Shown here piece by piece: positions 24,501 through 31,000 of a stretch of DNA of 60,000 nucleotides. The stretch is from Strigamia acuminata (Eukaryota; Arthropoda; Chilopoda; Geophilomorpha; Linotaeniidae): assembly GCA_949358305.1 (NCBI GenBank), contig OX442315.1, positions 2,792,001 to 2,852,000 on the forward strand. The letters are read 5' to 3'. The translations under genes were made by a program, and so were the position numbers. The notes under the pieces were generated by a model. It had not been told where the DNA came from. It did no database searches and saw only the letters and a list, made by a program, of their open reading frames with translations. Numbering within the stretch: the first letter of the stretch is position 1; the number at the start of each line of letters is the position of its first letter.

Positions 24501-26837
24501 GATGACTAAGATAAATTGGATAGTACTAATTTGATGGTTCTCTACAACTTTGTAATTGACTTTTTTGCTCTAACCTGATTGGTTTAGAAGTTAGCAAGTG
24601 AATGACCTTGAAAATGACCTTCAAGGTCAAATTTGATGACGTCATTGGATTGCTCTCACCCAACTTACTATACAATCGCTTCATCAAAATTGGCCTAGAT
24701 GCAATTGCTCAGGAAATATTTGGAGGGGTACAGACTTTTAGAACACCCTGTATACTAGTCAAATCCATATATCCTCATACTCCTGTGAAAGTGATAGAAA
24801 TAAAATATTTGGATTGACCTCAAATTAAATCTAGTTTGAATTAAACCTTGAAATTTTAAGCAGTTATATAGATACATCTGAAGAAAGTATAAGCAAAATC
24901 TCATGTCAATCGGACTTGAATTAATAAAACTAGAAGCATATTTCAAAGTAACATTTGATTCATAAATCCTCATACCAGCTTGCACATGGTACAAAAATCT
25001 TCATACTCTGTATTTTAAGGTAAGAATATTTACATTCACAAAATAGTTTTGTATAAATATGATTTTGCTAGTAGGAATAGCATAAAATATTTCAATTATA
25101 GATCATTTGTCAGTAAAATGGCACTAGGAAAAAGAGATTACAGCACTAAAATATGAGTGGAATAGCAAAGTTGCACATTGATCAGAACTAAATGGCATTT
25201 GTGCCCTGGTAACATGTGCTAGGCTAGTAGCAGGTAAAATGTCAGATACAATAGAGCTTTCAGGCACATCTTGTACTATTTTTATGTGTCTTACAATTAC
25301 ACAGCAATCAGAGCACCACGAGCAGAGAATTCACCATTTGATCATCATATGAAAAACAATGTTCTAGATGTGTTAATGTACTTTGTCTCATTTTTGCATG
25401 AAAATAACTCAATTTAGATGTAGGAGAAGCAATTGGCATGACTGGAAGTTGATGATGATGTGCAAACAGGTGAAAAATTGAGTGGCGGTTCTGTGGCACA
25501 TGTGAGTGGAATTTTCAGGCCTTGATAAACCAGATATCAGGTTTTTTCGGTGGTCATATGAACTCGCTAACCAGTAGCAGTATGATAAAAGATGAAATCA
25601 AGAACATACTGCTGTTCTTAAAGGGAATACTATAAGTTTTAAAAGGAAAATATCCTGGTCAATGTGCAACTTGTTCAATAGAGTCAGGTTTCAGCGCTCA
25701 CAACAGCCTTTCCTGGAGATATTTTACTGACAAATTATCTATAATTAAAAGGTTTTATGCTATTCTTACTCGCAAGATCATATTTACATAAAGCTATTTT
25801 GTGAATGTAAATATTCTTACATTAAAATATAGAGTATGAAGATTTTAGTATCATGTGCAAGCTGGTATGAGGATATATGAATAAAATGTTATTTTGAAAT
25901 ATGCTTCCATTTTTTTTATTTCAAGCCAGATTGCCATGAAATTTTGTTCATACTTTCTTTAGATCTACCTATTTAACTGCTTAAAATTTCAAGGTTTAAT
26001 TACAACTAGATTTAATTTGAGGTCAATCCAAATATTTTACTTCTATCACTTTCACAGCAGTATGAGGATATATGGATTTGACTAGTAAAGCATCATGCAG
26101 TTTCTATATTATCTCCTAGCAACGGTTGGCCAGGTAATGATAATAAAGGATTTTCACTTCTGTTAGTGAAGAATGTTGTTTTAGGCACAACTCTTGGCCT
26201 TTTGATTTTGAATTTGGAAGCAAAGATACAAAAGATACCCGCAGATGATTAAATATGATAGTCATTTTTCTTTTCCCACAGGAGACGGGTGATGGGATAT
26301 TAGTCGGATACAAAGGCAGCATTTTTCACAGAGTTATCATAGGGTTCATGATCCAAGGTGGAGATTTCACAAATGCAGATGGAACCACAGGTCTAGCAAA
26401 AAGAAAAAAACAGCGCTAACTCAAATGTAAATGAATGTTAAAAAAGCATCCATTTAAGGTGGGAGTATTTACGGAAAAAGATTTGCTGATGAAAATTTCA
26501 AGTTGAAGCACTACTCCGGTTGGGTGTCGATGGCAAATGCTGGAAAGGACACAAACGGCTCGCAGTTTTTTATTGCCGCCAAAAAACTGCCACATCTCGA
26601 TGGGAAACACGTTGTGTTTGGCAAAGTGCTGAAAGGAATGGTAAGGAACACGATTAAAATTAATTATTCATTCAATATTTTAATATATTTGTGGCGTATT
26701 TTCAGAAAGTAGTTCGTAAAATTGAAAAAACAAAGACAAATGCACACGACAAACCAATCGTAAATGTTGTTATCGCCGACTGTGGTCACGAAGTGGTGAC
26801 TAAGCCATTTAAGGTCGCAATCGCCGCTGCAGACTGA
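551..26837 (+). CDS. PPIB-like: Secretory cyclophilin (peptidyl-prolyl cis-trans isomerase B-like), five exons
   Basis: Exons read as 551-652, 720-848, 26282-26390, 26459-26640 and 26706-26837, all with GT-AG borders and compatible phases, giving 217 residues, close to the usual size of cyclophilin B. Residues 1-23 form a hydrophobic signal peptide ending near FGQ. The isomerase core follows: FDIEIG near the start, FHRVI and FMIQGGDF carrying the catalytic Arg, GSQFFI, and DGKHVVFG. The C-terminal stretch with IADCGHEV also fits the ER-lumen type. The family catalyses prolyl isomerisation during folding of secreted proteins. The Trp that normally precedes LDGKHVVFG and contacts cyclosporin is His here (26593-26595). 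Intron 2 is 25,433 bp because of nested transposons, whereas the other introns are about 65-70 bp. The exons have no frameshift or stop, so the gene looks functional. Confidence 0.9.
859..872 (+). repeat. Left stub of a GC-box MITE split by the hAT-like insertion
   Basis: The short stretch ending GTGCGCTATTTG continues at 23868 with CAAAAAGTTTATTTTCCCCC and GCGCGCAATTGG. The joined order matches the left part of the 328 bp MITE at 50493-50820. This suggests an older MITE remnant already sat in the cyclophilin intron. Confidence 0.4.
1136..1632 (+). repeat. Copia-1 left LTR (497 bp)
   Basis: Matches 22858-23354 over its full length with no difference seen. It starts TGTTGGTCTAAAG and ends CTGCTACA. 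TG...CA borders and the 5 bp TSD fix its limits. Confidence 0.93.
1634..1651 (+). promoter_or_regulatory. Copia-1 primer binding site (initiator tRNA-Met)
   Basis: TGGTAGCAGAGGATGGTT is complementary to the 3' end of metazoan initiator tRNA-Met (including CCA), as I know that tRNA. It starts one base after the LTR and would prime minus-strand DNA synthesis. The last bases of the LTR form a 10 bp inverted repeat with it. Confidence 0.85.
2273..2383 (+). promoter_or_regulatory. Structured 5' leader RNA of copia-1
   Basis: A 10 bp stem (2273-2282 with 2348-2357) encloses a 65-nt core that is nearly identical in copia-2 at 40519-40583. In the core, CCACC (2296-2300) can pair with GGTGG (2320-2324) and TGAC (2301-2304) with GTCA (2336-2339), an interleaved, pseudoknot-like order. 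A hairpin follows at 2364-2383 (AGGCAAT with ATTGCCT). Differences from copia-2 in the stems are compensatory. It lies about 135 nt upstream of the polyprotein start, so translation control, packaging or dimerisation are possible roles. The function is unknown. Confidence 0.75.
2517..22646 (+). CDS. Copia-1 gag-pol polyprotein, interrupted by a gypsy insertion
   Basis: Read as 2517-6574 plus 21677-22646, the frame is open for 1676 codons. The order is typical of copia. A gag capsid domain of the UBN2/DUF4219 type spans residues ~20-200. A CCHC zinc knuckle ([14 protein letters not shown]) starts near residue 230. The protease motif DCGATDHV is near 318. A GAG-pre-integrase region with [10 protein letters not shown] is near 570. 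The integrase DDE triad is D641, D704 and E740, with exactly 35 residues between the last two. Reverse transcriptase with YVDD (residues 1363-1366) and RNase H follow. The protease has DCGA where most copies have DSGA or DTGA. The insertion lies just before YVDD, between CVYV and YGN, so the present copy cannot make reverse transcriptase. The first half alone ends at a stop in the gypsy LTR (6600-6602). Confidence 0.9.
6575..7594 (-). repeat. Gypsy-1 3' LTR
   Basis: A 1020 bp direct repeat of 20653-21672. It contains an AT-rich (TA)n stretch near 6736-6757 and is bordered inside by the polypurine tract (CTTCCCCCTCC on the plus strand, 7595-7605). Confidence 0.93.
7631..10396 (-). CDS. Gypsy-1 third ORF, unknown protein (921 aa) in the env position
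   Basis: The first ATG (10394-10396) follows a pyrimidine tract ending CCTTCCAG, a strong splice-acceptor-like context, so I start here. This suggests expression from a spliced subgenomic RNA, as gypsy env genes are. I recognise no domain. Visible parts are a charged, Trp/Arg-rich first 190 residues, a basic nuclear-signal-like stretch ([11 protein letters not shown]), a long Pro/Thr-rich linker with PPPP runs, an alpha-helical region around [14 protein letters not shown], and a C-terminal part with [13 protein letters not shown]. There is no signal peptide, no transmembrane segment and no Cys pattern, so it does not look like an envelope protein. The frame is fully open and the codon use is GC-rich like the other gypsy genes, which argues for selection on the protein. 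Confidence 0.75.
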   Translation of the reverse strand: MALRKTWGPLDPACISRGGIFRGALPDFYRRCFGEDADPWRLRILHSRCIARRWVRDCTLLDTFPEGMREGIATELARDDDPKSPIFHPGLSSQYTGNPAEEHVLHAWRAAETEEAREAIYQHYRQQLVDTATAVAERILQNEGMTADDIHLWFERLRLGESTPQWRPRMGILTSQAEMWQLHYLGILGPKSSYPRKRKRSKGAGDSQSRSPVTTKKQRVAQNTTESNEAGPSTSTVRDPSQYSRPRIFVNRQIKDGKEYKEVWMSGDEERVSRPSTSRRPLTHREQRKKDRKERYFARCEARGRPIPEPAYASKRAGRRGGSQSGERNVPAADTRDLREILTQMKRTKLTRFDPAMKHARKMGVVTDGKVTPHEVARWLADYINSRPRPDGMPTAIVQPSGSGQHLPALQVAMTGVQTTETPPPPTQPTPPLPTPTLPTKTQPPPNLPPPSLLNSSDPPDLPTDRSVPLPVGQSIAQECRANLTGIYRPSQPRSGSSALFFERRDEEARLAREAANPTISELSAFRFVMEDPRVSAPALRGVDQAQRYFIEWATAMMSKLSCAFTADSERSNPVNRRSLRLSLTKVMMQLLTPALFGEGRQAMAAWSVVDREGVQVPRALLAEWSSILPDPVLTRYELTRDVVNPEFEGYKLRSTAFRYTSATWTAAPTQQLRALTIQTEESAEDVEMVISPTSGVPIPPPMPAEVSPQGPALFEVAGKPKRLLCRTPPVRSVEQTKPTPPGTSPARAATTTQAAIPAATQKPKPAPPPPDYYGRIIEEFPHLSMTTATRRFILAQRDKGKSVFIWLHNQIRKTRDLIFHQRLLRAHRVPVTPAEANAIRHTNTGFSAYIPSVWLHERTRAPHEPVDGHALCFITEHEDPRDRSSALVGDLPAPPGTQPPVPGVSYAQVTDSVSGPPGKK
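10397..11811 (-). other. Non-coding spacer between pol and the third ORF of gypsy-1
   Basis: About 1.4 kb without a convincing ORF. It holds three tandem short stem-loops with CCCGT...ACGGG arms (11557-11580, 11598-11621, 11644-11668). Next to the third ORF it ends in a splice-acceptor-like TTCCAG. It could be the intron or leader of the third-ORF transcript. Confidence 0.55.
11812..15162 (-). CDS. Gypsy-1 pol: reverse transcriptase, RNase H and integrase
   Basis: The pol part of a gypsy polyprotein, read continuously from the protease frame once the 1588 bp insert is ignored (RDN before, VVETL after). RT has the LCIDYRPLN region, [14 protein letters not shown] and YLDD. RNase H has [13 protein letters not shown] and [11 protein letters not shown]. 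The integrase has an HHCC zinc module ([12 protein letters not shown]...CQRCQAC). Its DDE core has D in SVDVMG, D in SDNGPQF and E in [13 protein letters not shown]-type C-terminal module (DGPYVI) follows. The insert supplies a foreign N-terminal extension to this ORF and separates it from the protease, so this copy is no longer autonomous. All catalytic residues remain. Confidence 0.93.
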   Translation of the reverse strand, partial: NVVETLVADAALELNEAAALRRVLLKYEGILSKKPGRTNKAIHEIKLTDNKPIRVAYKGMNPQKREIVQKMCQEMLDSGIVSEAQGEYATRVVLVMRPGSDPRLCIDYRPLNAVTEIDPIQMPSIESILRELSPFSWVTTMDLSKGYWQVEMRPEDKLKTAFYSPIGRLMFNVMPFGLVNAPSTFQRLIESVLGDILHQFVWAYLDDIVIASRTFEEHIEHIDQVLTRLAKAGLHVHPGKSKFCRKELAFLGYRIGVNGLAIGPEKIDAINRFPPPEDVKGVQRFMGMINFFGRLLPGLAEVAAPVTDLLKNENEFVWSNECNIAFNAIKRMLTEVGVMPLPDLNRPFILHTDASRVGLGAALLQTHVRDGVEQDLPCMFISRKLQGAEKNYNATELECLAVVWAIRKFRDYLEYTKFVVHTDHQALQWLMKLKEPAGRLARWQLELMACDLTIQYKPGKYNVVADALSRAPVSDPIDADDDGEDDSRIIYCPTSCHRWDLRKMNEIPTASPADVKFCGFWTRLYQPAADNYPNARKEFKLERRINDPLLSAFHAHVGEQMQSSPPTREEIIVQQKLDKKCQDRARFVLTGRYPPNLTRRQKRRYAHESIDYLLDDGLLVKHHPNHQDDLSESDTAVKVVIPASLIGRVLWLLHGHPLASHAGVSRTLYRATQLFHWTGMKKDIALFVHQCQRCQACKPRSKSPFETIFLGPYAPFDCLSVDVMGPKPVTGNKNAYIIVIMDVATRWPELYAVARPSAEKIVECIYDVALRYGFPRKIISDNGPQFISKIWGKFCEKFGIVASHTSTYNPRTNPVERLNRDIKYALSIFTDIHNRWDEYLREIAFSIRTTVSRTRDFSPAYLNFARELRVPWDPRVAESVNVVDPEKPHEYVYKLEQTISNTYKHMMAHIFNMRDRILQDKSGGKFVNFEINDLVWKDAHTLSNAARGITASLADKRDGPYVIIGKHGGNAYKLRKLEDNTEQKSIQVRELTPYIPEFPQEMWAKGQVKSKTDGQIVDMFTGESEKAPPSDNEEYFDAPSPPVNEIVESVPDPILVGGETGETPETNTKNTDKKENNNEEVQTQKTTKNIVPASIRNLRPKRDNPFIKGGKVVGKK
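15163..16750. mobile_element. 1588 bp TIR element inserted in gypsy-1 pol (copy A)
   Basis: The ends are AGGGGGTTTCATTA inverted repeats flanked by ATT on both sides (15160-15162, 16751-16753). Removing the element and one ATT restores the pol frame exactly. The subterminal regions form long, diverged inverted repeats rich in CAATTTTGCAA. No transposase is encoded. The same sequence lies inverted at 28444-30031. The 3 bp TSD does not assign it clearly to a superfamily. A TA duplication with GGGGG ends is the alternative reading. Confidence 0.85.
15640..16395. mobile_element. Palindromic foldback MITE nested in the 1588 bp element
   Basis: A 756 bp near-palindrome with ends CAGGGTGAGTC and its complement. 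Each arm is about 300 bp and includes the shared blocks TTTCCAATTACAAAGTTGTA and AAGGTCATTCACTTTCTAAC. It is flanked by CA and TA, a possible worn TA duplication as used by Tc1/mariner MITEs. A relative lies at 23985-24750. Confidence 0.75.
16736..17473 (-). CDS. Gypsy-1 protease region, pol N-terminus
   Basis: A retropepsin-like aspartic protease with [15 protein letters not shown] (active-site DSGA) and a hydrophobic LLGLDLMA stretch downstream. The frame is -1 relative to gag and is already open over the gag stop (17497-17499), so a -1 ribosomal frameshift near AAGAAATAAC would fuse gag to pro-pol. I list the first ATG at 17473 only as a marker. The last 5 residues come from the inserted 1588 bp element, where the native frame is broken. 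Confidence 0.85.
   Translation of the reverse strand: MKKKGFNKGFDKPPPVKEMGSDIANAQIQDRANNALQVITANAEAEAEEPNLLLEELPQVVEDTEEFRVFMCNVAVEYTNRLCMLPMTIEREKIMGLLDSGADRSFVSEDIVASLGLTDKIKGVNKNIRLKTANGMARPKGVILLTMEWLGGVEQHPFLVLPTCDRIFLLGLDLMASMEIQPNPITKSWNYIRNDKERPAIVVPPALVKEAADKTQWEKGLKKFVQDYDFKAFVTELQRDNRGFH
17497..20580 (-). CDS. Gypsy-1 Gag (1027 aa) with zinc knuckle
   Basis: Starts at the first ATG (20578-20580, MADNTRV). The N-terminal two thirds are low-complexity and highly charged, with Arg/Glu/Ser-rich stretches ([12 protein letters not shown]). A retrotransposon gag capsid-like region follows ([29 protein letters not shown]). Near the C-terminus lies one CCHC knuckle, [14 protein letters not shown]. 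Gag packages the RNA. At 1027 residues it is long compared with common gypsy Gags of 300-500, because of the disordered N-terminus. Confidence 0.88.
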   Translation of the reverse strand: MADNTRVTDSDSDANKRAGSRKGADYHLRSGGPLPKASAHEARQKRRKPKPDRRSASEASHPSRTETRQRLDETERGEEQSHSKLPRSNRDGETSGNEVLSRNQSPRLTHDTEVGSPKAASPIQKTASNTTANSALNTPITQSRPASVRSEGHKSNSSSVKRVSSQPYSVSGTLIDAMQLAQAEGVRYTLPTGKITVYETLQIVRAALKAHSVSPQITIVEGAHAQQLVDSAQFEADAENEARQAIRERRRKLAEREAQALEYGRTQPNPTTPEEVEIVDRALRAHRYAFHSQQEAERAFMARLRRDDPKSVRKPEISSSELSDESLEGDPKRTPKAKPKPQPERATPATPRKRDASAREQQTRPRMQALDSATNNAITRLINANNARRNEEQALTSQQHDNPQGTEWQQPVPILKDDESSRRQSHDRTSSREEGKRDERPKYFHYGNSDSSSDGLESNAPSHHDSERGSGERRRERERDERRERERDDRRRGRKESNSSRRNPPRRSPSPDPSSDPSSNDDRRKKKSSNRRKRSNSPRDREKRRRSENSDHRREEFQDLPRQSAFTDSTGRQYTMGELGRALLGSLKAEGIDLSKRNDRNRSTGDRVKKKYAVSRRDTMSVTGNIRWQFYIQNRFDGSWKAGDRFLDEVIRIKTATKATVGDMLTHGIVELMTGSAREWYQGLKGVNWDDFLMRFDLRYGETPEEVSRKMRGLRQMPGETIMDYDIRARLLFEKAPMEFHATGFNLFFLGGLSEYSQRVLLEERAPTGGSYEEMSAFLFENTIDIEKRYYSALPEAEKAATAKRLKLSAERYGATDKIMRPTEYLSGIMELAEASVGLQIKNKLTSTLPSNPLAAPKKAPTASAMQATLEEVKEGEEAGQDAGKSDEKEEKDDYSTDEEIRSYRDTLSTGCDEEGPLVHLIHRDRAVEEFRARLKPNAGRIPKYFRKNYTPPSKADPEKKKSTEAPRDKSNIRCFKCNQPGHYSNECPRTAKEDAKFDAIMKQMAEIKLAMAKNESKNESAQAAKK
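20633..20650 (-). promoter_or_regulatory. Gypsy-1 primer binding site
   Basis: On the minus strand TGGGGGCCTGTCCGGGAT starts two bases inside the 5' LTR. It differs from the well-known tRNA-Pro binding site at two adjacent positions, so tRNA-Pro or a close isoacceptor is the likely primer. Confidence 0.65.
20653..21672 (-). repeat. Gypsy-1 5' LTR
   Basis: A 1020 bp repeat of 6575-7594 that carries the promoter for the minus-strand transcript. A diverged plus-strand LTR of the same family starts at 59107. Confidence 0.93.
22858..23354 (+). repeat. Copia-1 right LTR
   Basis: Identical by eye to 1136-1632. Preceded by the purine tract at about 22846-22857 and followed by TTTTT. Confidence 0.93.
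23985..24750. mobile_element. Palindromic MITE with TA duplication
   Basis: A 766 bp foldback element with ends CAGGGTGTTCTAAAAGTCTG and its complement, flanked by TA on both sides. It shares core blocks with the 756 bp palindromic MITE (CAGCTGAA.TAAAGCCAGCC, TTGTGACAAAACTT), so the two are one family. The TA target and the ends fit non-autonomous Tc1/mariner elements. Confidence 0.8.
24755..26085. mobile_element. Long foldback element with TA duplication
   Basis: Ends CTAGTCAAATCCATATATCC and its complement flank 1331 bp. The arms remain inverted-similar for about 400 bp, and short inverted blocks continue towards the centre (GTTGCACATTGATCAG against CTGGTCAATGTGCAAC). TA lies on both sides, separated from the preceding MITE by only a few bases. 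No coding sequence is seen. Confidence 0.75.
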
Positions 26838-27030
26838 AATTTACATTCCATGGCTTATACATTAAACATGTTTTATTTTTTCGTCTATAAATACTTGATT
26901 TACTTCAACTGTAAAATATTGATTCATTTCACCCTGAGCGGCCAAAAATCAATGTTCCAAGGGGCTCGCGCTGAAAATATGCCACCAGGGTCAAGTCCTC
27001 AGCCAGGTCTCATCGATACGCCTCTACCTA

Positions 27031-27174
27031 AATTTCATGAAATTTGCCCAAGTCTCGGGCTGGGAAGAAAACCCGGCCTGGGATTTGGCCTACATGGTCT
27101 CCAAGTGGTTGAGCAACATCAACAAGGGTAGAAATCGCCGCATCAACGAGGTGGTGCAACGAGACTCATTTCAC
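27031..27174 (+). other. Unrecognised coding-like fragment
   Basis: An open stretch with balanced composition, distinct from the AT-rich flanks, reading KFAQVSGWEENPAWDLAYM and then SKWLSNINKGRNRRINEVVQ. I do not recognise the family. It could be an orphan exon or the relic of a mobile element. No splice sites or start are convincing. Confidence 0.3.
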
Positions 27175-27639
27175 ACCCGAGACAAATGTCTGATAGTTAC
27201 AATGTTTACATGTACTCTGTTTTCCAGAAAAGTTAAAATTCGGATTTAATTTATCCGGAAAACCGTATATGTTTACATGCCCCTTGTTTTCTGGTAATCA
27301 TCACGCCACATATGAGTTACCCATAATGCATTTTGATTATCTGGAACAAGAAAATGGTTATTGATCTATTTCAGCCCCTAAACAAATCAAATTCTGACTC
27401 CGAAAATCGTGTTTTCAGCTCATTTCACATCGTTTTCGGTACTAAGTCTCGTTACTACGACGATTCGATGATATTTTGATCGAAGTTGTTAATTTTTGCA
27501 TGCACGGGTGTTTACATGCAGTTTTCAATGCGCAAAACGCCCGAAATATACCTCGTAAACTGTTTCGTTTACAGGATCAACTGGCTTTAATTAAAATATA
27601 AAATTTTATTTTATTTCTACCACTTATAGATTGCATAGC

Positions 27640-27768
27640 GTGTTTGAAATTGTTGACAGGACATTTTTTTAAATTGTTGACTGCATATTTTGTTTAGAAT
27701 TGTTGACTGCACATTTTGTTTGAAATTGTTGACAGCACATTCTGCTTAAATTGCCAACAGATAAATTG
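27640..27768 (+). repeat. About 29 bp tandem repeat
   Basis: Four to five copies of a unit around AAATTGTTGACAGCACATTT with point differences. Confidence 0.6.
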
Positions 27769-27829
27769 CAACATGCACATTTTACATAAACTCTTTGTAA
27801 AAATACATGATATTTCAAATTGTAGGTTG

Positions 27830-27833
<4 letters not shown>

Positions 27834-27866
<33 letters not shown>
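27834..27866 (+). repeat. (AAT)n microsatellite
   Basis: About ten uninterrupted AAT triplets. Confidence 0.9.
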
Positions 27867-27872
<6 letters not shown>

Positions 27873-28042
27873 AATATGGTGTATGCAAAGAACCAACCTC
27901 TCCAATTATGGGCAATTGGATTCGAGCATGCTTACACAACAATACTAAAAAAAGAATTTATCCAGTCGTACATAAGTAGTGCGCTCGCATTCAATAGTTA
28001 GAGACAGAAGAGAAGATTATAAGATTAGGAAGAAGTTGCGCG

Positions 28043-31000
28043 ATGACCGGTAGATACAAAACACGTGTGTACGCATTGAAACCGAAACCAAGAATGAGAC
28101 GACAATTAAGAAAGAGAAAAGCATCAACAATTGGATTTCGTGCACTTGGTTTGTGCTTGTGCTTTGCTTCCGCTCTTGTGTGCATTTGGCAACTATCGGG
28201 TTGTGTGCAACTCTTTGTCGCAGAGCCAATCAGCACCAATACAATCATGGAAAACGATCTTGACAATTACACTTACCCCGTAATTGTTGCATGCCCACAT
28301 CAGTTTGTAACTGGTGAATTGGCCAAGAAAATGACAACATCAAATTTTTCTTTGGATTTGTGGGCAAACAACAGCATGGTCGGCTCCAAGTTAAAGAAAA
28401 TGGTAGTAGATTATCAACATTATAAAAAGTAGAAAATGATAGTAGGGGGTTTCATTAATTAAGCAATTTTGCAATTTTGCAACTTTAGCAATTTTGCACT
28501 TTTGGATTTGTCACATGATATCAGTTCCACCAATCGTGTGCATAATTGCAAAAACACAAAACAGAAAAAATACACAATCACAAAATCAAAGGTAGTTTTG
28601 CTATTTTGGCAAAATGGCAGCAGCCAAGCTCAATCCAAGTGGCCATCACAAATTGTGATTAACAATTAGTTGCAAAAACAATCTCATGATTTTGCAATTT
28701 TGCAATTATTTAAATAGTCACATGACTTCCTATCCATCATATTGAGTTTTAGTTATATCCAACCAATTTTAAAATGTGATGCAAAATAACTAGTTTTACA
28801 GGGTGAGTCAAAAGTCTGGAAACACCTTTTTTTCTTGCAAATGACCAAAGATATGTCAATTCTATTGTTGTGGTCATATAGGAAGTCGATGGTAGGCTAT
28901 TCAGTGGTAACCTTAAATTTGACCCAGAAGGTCATCTTCAAGGTCATTCACTTTCTAACTTTTAAACCGTTTAAGATACAGCAAAATTTCCAATTACAAA
29001 GTTGTAGAACACGATCGAATTAGTACTATACAATTTATCTTAGACATCTTAATTTAAATGTTTTCATTTTAAAATGAAAACAAATCAGCTGAAGTAAAGC
29101 CAGCCATTGTGACAAAACTTAAATTTCTACTGCAAAAGTACTAAATTTCTTCAATAAATGTATTGAAATTTGCATTATTATGTAAGTAAACAAGTAAAAC
29201 CACTGTCTTTTTTTAATGTCTAAATTATTTTATTTTTATAGGAATAAAAATTTTCAATTTGCTGATTTGTTTTTATTTTTTTAAAAAAAAACAATTTTAC
29301 TTAAAGTGACTAAGATAAGTTGCATAATACTAATTTGATGGTGCTCTACAACTTTGTAATTGGAAATTTTGCTGTATCTTAAACGGTTTAAAAGTTAGAA
29401 AGTGAATGACCTTGAAGATGACCTTCCGGGTCAAATTTAAGATCACCACTGGATAGCCCACCATCAACTTCCTATATGCCTACATCAATAGAATTGATAT
29501 ATCTTCGGTTATTTTCAAGAAAAAAAGGTGTTTCCAGACTTTGGACTCACCCTGTGTGATGGAACAAAATTTTTTTTAAAAAGGTACATTTTAATAAATA
29601 TAAGTTTCACAGATTGCACCAGAGCCACTAATTGAGTTTCCTAGCTGTTATACAGTCATGGATGCATCAGCATATTAATGATATACAAGGATACAAGTTG
29701 GCCACTTAGATAGAGCTTGGATGCCTCCATTTTGTTTTGAGTTTCACAAGCCTCAAAATCACTTCTTATCAAAATCACAAAAACTACCTTTTAGATGTTT
29801 TTGGGATTTTGTGTTTTTACTCTCTTGTACTTTATTGAATGTGAATGTGATTGGTAGAACAGATATCACATGGCAATACTCAAAAATCACAAAGTTGTCC
29901 AGATCACACAATTGCAAAATTGACTGGGTTAATTCAATGTAATCCCATTTTTGGAGGCATCAAAAAATAATGATTTTGTGATTAATGCAAAATCACAAAA
30001 TTGCAAAATCATTCATATAATGAAACCCCCTAGTTTATTTTCTTTTCAGTGCAGGGAAGCAATTAACCAACATTGTGTTCCAGGCGAATGGCCAGGAGTT
30101 CCCATAGACACAGTTCAGGGGCGCTGTTACAAATTTATCAATGGTAAGCAACAATCAATAATAAACTGTACGGATTAAATGTAAATTTATCTTTTTATTA
30201 GATAACGTCTATCGCTTTACTGGGACCGATTCCTTACATTCTGAATTAGAATTTCCCAGACTAAACATCACATCAACAGCCCAGGTTTGTTGTTTTGTCC
30301 GATTTATTGCGCCGATACTTTCATGTTTAAACGTTGAGGGGTAGTGTGTGACCGATAACCGGCCATCGCAACACGGAACCCATGTGGTTCAATCCAACTA
30401 CACCTCGCCAGGTGGCGTTGACGGTTGAAGAGTAATGATCCGGATGACGTCAAATCCGGTCACTGATCCCACAACCAATGTGAGACGGTACTCTCGTACC
30501 CATGGTGCTAGAGTGGGCTATAAGAGGGTCAACATCCTGTTGAGAGCTCAGAGTTACTTAGGAACAGCTCTCGTTAACATCTGGCTGTTCTCCACTCTTG
30601 TTCACCATGGTGATGCTCAGAGACTTGGCCGGTCTGTCAGTCCCAGTACCGTGAGCGATCCATGGGCCGAATGAACAGCTGTATGACCACGCTGCACAAC
30701 CGGTTAACCCTAACTACATGTGCCGCATGTGGTCGCTGGTCTGCTGCAGCAATACAGCAGTAGCAATAGGAGAGACATGAGATTCTGACCCCTAGACACT
30801 GAATAAAGGCCTTAAAACCATTAACACAGTCTTTTGTGCTCAATTCTATGAACGTGTCGTGCGTCCGGCGCTGTTTGGGCATTCCCATGCCGGAATGGCG
30901 TCCGTCCACATTCACAACTTGCCAAAAGGCTAAATACTTGACACCGATCTAGGCAAAGTTTATTCATTAAAGTTTAAGAATTAAGTTGCAAGATTTTGTT

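Larger units (their letters stand above)
26838..28042. other. Region between the cyclophilin and the first channel gene
   Basis: Contains the cyclophilin 3' UTR, a GC-richer coding-like stretch near 27030-27170, a roughly 29 bp tandem repeat (27640-27768) and an (AAT)n microsatellite. No complete gene is seen. Confidence 0.4.
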
